Below are positions 60,406 to 64,000 of a DNA stretch of 64,000 nt, piece after piece. Made by a program: the position numbers and the translations under genes. The stretch is from Acidobacteriota bacterium. Lineage in GTDB: Bacteria > Acidobacteriota > Terriglobia > Bryobacterales > UBA6623. A model generated the notes under the pieces. It worked only from the letters and a program-made list of their open reading frames with translations. It was not told the DNA's origin and searched no databases. The stretch lies in NCBI GenBank assembly GCA_027592785.1, contig JAQCLD010000008.1, forward strand, positions 1 to 64,000, given 5' to 3'. How positions within the stretch are numbered: the stretch's first letter is position 1; each line of letters opens with the position of its first letter.

Positions 60406-61668
60406 ATGAGCGTCGCACCCCAGCAGCCAGAAGCATCCGTTGCGCCCCAAGAAGGGAAAGGCTTCCTGCGACGAACTTTTCAGGCTTTCCACTACAGGAA
60501 CTTCCGCCTCATGTGGTCGGGCGCCTTCGCGTCCACCACTGGCTCTTTCGTTCAAGAAGTCGCCCAAAGCTGGCTCGTTTATCAGCTGACCAACGACCCC
60601 TTCTTGCTCGGTCTCACCGTATTTCTCAACAACGCCCCGATCCTCCTGTTTTCCTTGCTCGGAGGCGTCGCCGCCGACCGCATGGACCGGCGCAAATTAT
60701 TAATCGGCTCGCAGATCGTTCAGATGCTTGCGGCGCTCACGCTCGCGGTGCTGATCTTCACCGGATACATCGAAATCTGGCACATTCTCGTTGCCGCTTT
60801 CTGCACAGGTATCGGTCAAGCCTTCGGCGGTCCGGCCTACCAAGCGATCATTCCGTCACTCATCGACAAGAAAGATCTGCCCAACGCCATCGCCCTGATG
60901 TCGATCCAGTTCAACTTGGCGCAAGTCGTTGGACGCGCAATCGGCGGAGTCGCCTACGCCGCCGTCGGTCCGGCGCTCTGCTTCGCCATTAACGGCTTTT
61001 CGTTTTTGGCCGTCATCGGCTCCCTGCTGCTGTTGCCGTGTACTTACGTTCCCAGCAAGACTCAAACCCGCGTCATGCTCAGCCTCAAAGAAGGCCTCAA
61101 CTTTGTTTTCAGTAACAAATCAATGTTTTCGCTGGTCTTGCTCGCTGTCGCCACAGCTTTCCTCGGCGTGCCGATCATGACCCTCCTGCCGGTGTTCGCC
61201 CGTGACGTATATGGTCTGGGTCCGGAAGGCTACGCCACCCTTGCCGCCACCTTCGGAGCCGGAGCCGTCTGCGGAGCCCTAGCCGTAGCCTGGCTCGGCA
61301 ATCATCCCCGCAAAGGCCTGCGCGCGCTGTTCATGCAAATCAGCCTCGGCCTGGCAACGCTCGCGTTTGGCTTCGCCGGCAACATCTACGTCGCCGCCGT
61401 GCTCTTGTTCATCACCGGCGCCTCAGTGCTCTCCGTCTTCACCTCCGTCAACTCGCTGGTGCAATTGCTCGCTCCCGAGAATATGCGCGGCCGCATCATG
61501 AGCGTCTACAACACCTCCTTCCGCGGCTCCATGGCTCTTGGTCCGCTCGCCGCCGGCGCCCTCGCCAAAAACTATGGCGCCTCGATGACCGTGTCTCTCT
61601 ACGGCGCCGCGCTGGTCACCGTCGCCGTCTTGTTCCTGATCAAAAACAAGCACGTCCGCGAACTCTAA
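60406..61668 (+). CDS. MFS transporter, EntS-like
   Basis: The 420-residue protein has 12 predicted helices and the MFS loop motif GGVAADRMDRRKLLIGSQI. The N-terminus FQAFHYRNFRLMWSGAFAST and the segment RGRIMSVYNTSFRGSMALGPL are typical of the EntS/DUF894-type MFS exporters. Substrate unknown; siderophores, drugs and peptides are all possible. Stand-alone gene. Confidence 0.85.
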   Translation: MSVAPQQPEASVAPQEGKGFLRRTFQAFHYRNFRLMWSGAFASTTGSFVQEVAQSWLVYQLTNDPFLLGLTVFLNNAPILLFSLLGGVAADRMDRRKLLIGSQIVQMLAALTLAVLIFTGYIEIWHILVAAFCTGIGQAFGGPAYQAIIPSLIDKKDLPNAIALMSIQFNLAQVVGRAIGGVAYAAVGPALCFAINGFSFLAVIGSLLLLPCTYVPSKTQTRVMLSLKEGLNFVFSNKSMFSLVLLAVATAFLGVPIMTLLPVFARDVYGLGPEGYATLAATFGAGAVCGALAVAWLGNHPRKGLRALFMQISLGLATLAFGFAGNIYVAAVLLFITGASVLSVFTSVNSLVQLLAPENMRGRIMSVYNTSFRGSMALGPLAAGALAKNYGASMTVSLYGAALVTVAVLFLIKNKHVREL

Positions 61669-61737
61669 TTTTTTCAACGAATTTACGCCTTACCCTAAGG
61701 CAGGCCGCACTACACGTCGATGTAGTCTGGCATCGAG

Positions 61738-63123
61738 ATGCGCTACGCACTCAGCTTGATCCTGCTTGTTTGCTCGCCGTTGGCGGCGGCGGAGTTCTGG
61801 ATCTCCCCTAGCGGCAGTCACCGCGGCCCAGGAACCCTCAGCGACCCCTGGAGCCTATCCGCCGCCCTCGCACAGCCGTCCCAAGTTGCTCCCGGCGATA
61901 CGCTCTGGCTGCTGCCCGGCGTGTACAACCTCCAACAGCCGCTCGTCAGCCGTCTCTCCGGAACACGGAATCGACCCATCAAACTCCGCGCGCAACCAGG
62001 CGCCAGCGTCACGCTCGACTGCGCCACGCCCTCCGCACTTGCCGGCGACGCAACGTGTCTGCTCATCGAAGGGTCCCACGCTTGGTACGAGGGCTTCGAG
62101 ATCTTAAACTCGCGCGAGATTCGCAGCGTCGCTACTCCCGGCGCGCCAGCTAATCCCCGCGGCACCGGCATCCAAGCCCGCTCCGGCCCCGGCGTCAAAC
62201 TCATCAATCTCGTGATCCACGACGTCGGCCTGGCCATCTTCGAATCACAGCCCTCCCGCATCGAGATCTATGGCCTGATCGCTTACAACAACGGCTGGGA
62301 TGGCCCCGACCGCAGTCACGGCCCCGGCATCTACAGCCGCAACAAGACCGCCTGGGCGCGCAAGTTCATTGCAGACTCCATCGTCTTCCAGAACTACCGC
62401 CAAGGCCTGCAGGGTTACGGTACCGGCCCCAACGTCTTTAGCCAGATGCAACTCACCGGCAACATCTTCTTCAACAACGGCATCGGACGCGACGGTCTGC
62501 ACCGCAATCTCATGTTCGGCAACGAGAGCGGCGACCATGTCGGCAACGTCTTCTGGGAAAACTTCACCTACTTCCCCCACGACGCACATTCCAATGGAAA
62601 CCTTTTCGGCGGCGACGGCGGCTGCCGCGACTTGCGTCTGATCGGCAACATCTTCGCCTCCGCCTCGCAGCTCAATTGCCTCCAGGGCATCGAAGCCGCA
62701 GGCAATACCTTCTACGGCAAGGTCTCCTGGGTCGCCGGCACGCAGCCTTTCCAATCCGCTTTTCCAGCTAACGAGTATCCAGAGAATCCGTCTGGCGTCC
62801 AGATACGCATTCGCCGCAACCGCTACCAGTCCCAGCGCCTGCACGCCGTCGTCTACAACTGGGACCGCTTAGACGCCGTCCGGCTCGACTTGTCGCGCTA
62901 CGGCGTCCCGGCGGGCACACTAATCTCGGTGCGCTCCGCCCAAGACCACTTCGGCGAGCCGCTCCGTCTTCCCTACAATGGCGCCGCGCTCGCAGTTCCC
63001 ATGAAGGGTTGGCACGCAGCTCTGCCAATCGGCTGGCCCGTCGGAAAATCTCTTCCGCCAACCTTCCCCGAGTTCGGCGCGTTTGTCTTAACTTGGGAAC
63101 GCCCTAACTTGGCGAGCTACTGA
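61738..63123 (+). CDS. Secreted right-handed parallel beta-helix protein
   Basis: 461 residues with a signal peptide (MRYALSLILLVCSPLAAAEFW). The start WISPSGSHRGPGTLSDPWSL is the DUF1565-type entry of pectate-lyase-like beta-helices, followed by repeats with VTLDCATPSAL, GIQARSGPGVKLINLVIHDVG and NNGWDGPDRSHGPGIYSRN. Polysaccharide lyase or carbohydrate-binding role likely, but catalytic residues cannot be picked out. The last 7 bases overlap the convergent AAA gene. Confidence 0.8.
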   Translation: MRYALSLILLVCSPLAAAEFWISPSGSHRGPGTLSDPWSLSAALAQPSQVAPGDTLWLLPGVYNLQQPLVSRLSGTRNRPIKLRAQPGASVTLDCATPSALAGDATCLLIEGSHAWYEGFEILNSREIRSVATPGAPANPRGTGIQARSGPGVKLINLVIHDVGLAIFESQPSRIEIYGLIAYNNGWDGPDRSHGPGIYSRNKTAWARKFIADSIVFQNYRQGLQGYGTGPNVFSQMQLTGNIFFNNGIGRDGLHRNLMFGNESGDHVGNVFWENFTYFPHDAHSNGNLFGGDGGCRDLRLIGNIFASASQLNCLQGIEAAGNTFYGKVSWVAGTQPFQSAFPANEYPENPSGVQIRIRRNRYQSQRLHAVVYNWDRLDAVRLDLSRYGVPAGTLISVRSAQDHFGEPLRLPYNGAALAVPMKGWHAALPIGWPVGKSLPPTFPEFGAFVLTWERPNLASY

Positions 63124-63716
63124 ATGGTGCTGGCGTCTTCCACGCCCATCGGCCCCGTCGTGATGTTGCGATTCACGTGGCGGTCCAGATTGATCACGTA
63201 AGTATCTGGCGATGCCAGCAGATGCGGCGAGTGCGTCGCGGCAATAATCCGGAAATTCTTCTGATCCACCAGTTCCTTGAGCATCTTCAAGATCCGCCGT
63301 TGGTTCGACTGCGACAGCGCCATCTCCGGCTCATCCAGCAACAGCACCGACCCATCCGGCAGCGACGGGAACGTTTCGCGGAACAGCGACAGCATCACTT
63401 GGCCGTGGCTTGCGGAGGTAATGAACTCTTTCATCCGCGGATCGTCGTCGAACAACTCCGGGTTGTTGCGCGGGTTGTGCTGCTCGGCATCGAACAGCAA
63501 TACCTTGCCTAACTCCACGTCCTTCTTGTCCAGCTTGTAGGCGTAGCTCTCCACCTGTTCCTCGCGCATCGCTAGATAGATCGAGTGCAACAGCGTGGAC
63601 TTCCCCGAGCCGTTCTCTCCTTCCAACATGACCAATGGATGTGAGAGATCCACAATCATCGGCATATGGAAGTTCAGGTTGACGAAGATCGGGTGCGAAA
63701 GAATCTTGAGGTACAT
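63117..63716 (-). CDS. Small AAA/ABC-type ATPase
   Basis: ATG 63716 (MYLKILSHPIFVNLNFHMP) gives 199 residues. Walker A is EGENGSGKST (about residues 31-40), the signature region is reduced, Walker B is SVLLLDEPEMALS and a switch His lies in IIAATHSPHLLASP. This is the stand-alone AAA_21-type ATPase seen in many genomes, with no attached nuclease or transporter domain. Function unknown. Confidence 0.8.
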   Translation of the reverse strand: MYLKILSHPIFVNLNFHMPMIVDLSHPLVMLEGENGSGKSTLLHSIYLAMREEQVESYAYKLDKKDVELGKVLLFDAEQHNPRNNPELFDDDPRMKEFITSASHGQVMLSLFRETFPSLPDGSVLLLDEPEMALSQSNQRRILKMLKELVDQKNFRIIAATHSPHLLASPDTYVINLDRHVNRNITTGPMGVEDASTIQ

Positions 63717-63773
63717 ACGGTATGTCCAAGCATACCAACGGCAGGGACGTCTTCGATGCGCCATGCTAGTTAC

Positions 63774-63890
63774 ATGGGCCGTCGCATCACCAGCCGTAAA
63801 CTCCTAGGCATAGCCGCGATCGTGTTTTTCCTGATCGTGCTCTTGTCTTGGTTGGGCAGCCGCATCAGCGCCCTGTTCAGCCTCGTCTAA
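63774..63890 (+). CDS. Single-span membrane peptide (38 aa)
   Basis: ATG 63774 (MGRRITSRKLLGIAAIVF) followed by one hydrophobic helix (about 9-29, KLLGIAAIVFFLIVLLSWLG) and a basic N-terminus. An alternative ATG lies at 63756. Its 5' end is 57 bases from the AAA gene, divergent. Coding status is not certain. Confidence 0.4.
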   Translation: MGRRITSRKLLGIAAIVFFLIVLLSWLGSRISALFSLV

Positions 63891-64000
63891 TTCATCCGCT
63901 CGCCCGTCACCGCATCGAACGCCAGCGTCCGTCCATCTGTCGTATGCACCTCAAACACATACTCATTGCTGCGCAACCAGCGGAACCCCAACACTTCTTC
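63887..64000 (-). CDS. C-terminal end of a PepSY-like protein (partial)
   Basis: A minus-strand frame of 37 codons enters at the window edge and stops at TAG (forward CTA 63887-63889). The residues YVFEVHTTDGRTLAFDAVTGE have the Y-x-(V/F)-x-V-x-x-x-D/N-G-x-x-x-x-x-D-x-x-T-G pattern of a PepSY domain end. Too short for a firm assignment. Confidence 0.45.
   Translation of the reverse strand, partial: EEVLGFRWLRSNEYVFEVHTTDGRTLAFDAVTGERMN

Noticed and set aside
63117-63890. The small AAA ATPase and 38-aa membrane peptide as a toxin-antitoxin or defence pair
   Set aside because: The genes are divergent, the ATPase has no nuclease partner in view, and the window ends too close to judge; kept only as separate features.

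Overview
The window is GC-rich, gene-dense bacterial chromosome. It fits a Gram-negative Acidobacteriota, probably Bryobacterales/Solibacter-like. The evidence is lpxA and a full Tol-Pal operon (an outer membrane), a caa3/aa3-type oxidase operon with two subunit III genes and a small COX4, secreted DUF1501 and PSCyt1/DUF1549/DUF1553 proteins, and a Pro/Gln-rich TonB-family protein. Lineage is inferred from gene content, not from a marker phylogeny. No rRNA, tRNA, CRISPR array, prophage or plasmid functions were seen.

Layout. 1-9.5 kb: the end of a PQQ-type sugar dehydrogenase, a RAYT-like transposase bracketed by inverted repeats, then a catabolic cluster (two enolase-superfamily sugar-acid dehydratases, a VOC lipoprotein, DUF1501, and a PSCyt1/DUF1549/DUF1553 cytochrome gene cut by an in-frame TAG) and a divergent secreted PHP esterase. 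9.5-12.1 kb: a truncated ECF sigma gene and an unexplained three-gene set encoding a large IPT/TIG-domain exported protein. 12.3-20 kb: housekeeping genes (ugd, a DciA-like gene, gatCA, a CbiX-like gene, thrS), interrupted by a 1.1 kb repeat-rich stretch that holds a second, frameshifted RAYT, four copies of its REP-like unit and a decayed serine-hydrolase fragment. 20-28 kb: a true formylglycine-generating enzyme coupled to a parvulin, a large secreted protein of unknown function, lpxA, and an active/inactive M16 peptidase pair. 28-36 kb: an eight-gene minus-strand unit coxB-coxA-coxC-coxC-COX4-small membrane protein-NUDIX/MBL fusion-queA. 36-41 kb: modA divergent from an FdhF/YdeP-like molybdopterin oxidoreductase, then ggt. 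41-46.5 kb: cpoB, pal, tolB, tolA, two tolR, tolQ. 46.7-53 kb: recN, a solo repeat copy, a TonB-family protein with five RLRYQ repeats split by an in-frame TGA, a HAD hydrolase, and an AlkC/AlkD-like repair protein. 53-64 kb: TfoX-N protein, S46 peptidase, oligogalacturonate-lyase-like propeller, Gfo/Idh oxidoreductase with a SUKH-like partner, a POT peptide transporter, an MFS exporter, a beta-helix protein, a small AAA ATPase and a PepSY-like end.

How it works together. The picture is an aerobic degrader of plant or algal polymers and peptides. Secreted enzymes and TonB/Tol energised envelope transport supply sugars, sugar acids and peptides, and the terminal oxidase operon carries respiration. 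The most interesting non-standard signals are two RAYT genes each with its own REP-like repeat family, four independently broken reading frames (TAG, TGA, a frameshift, a truncated sigma factor), the five-fold RLRYQ repeat, and the unexplained 49/80/581-residue gene set.
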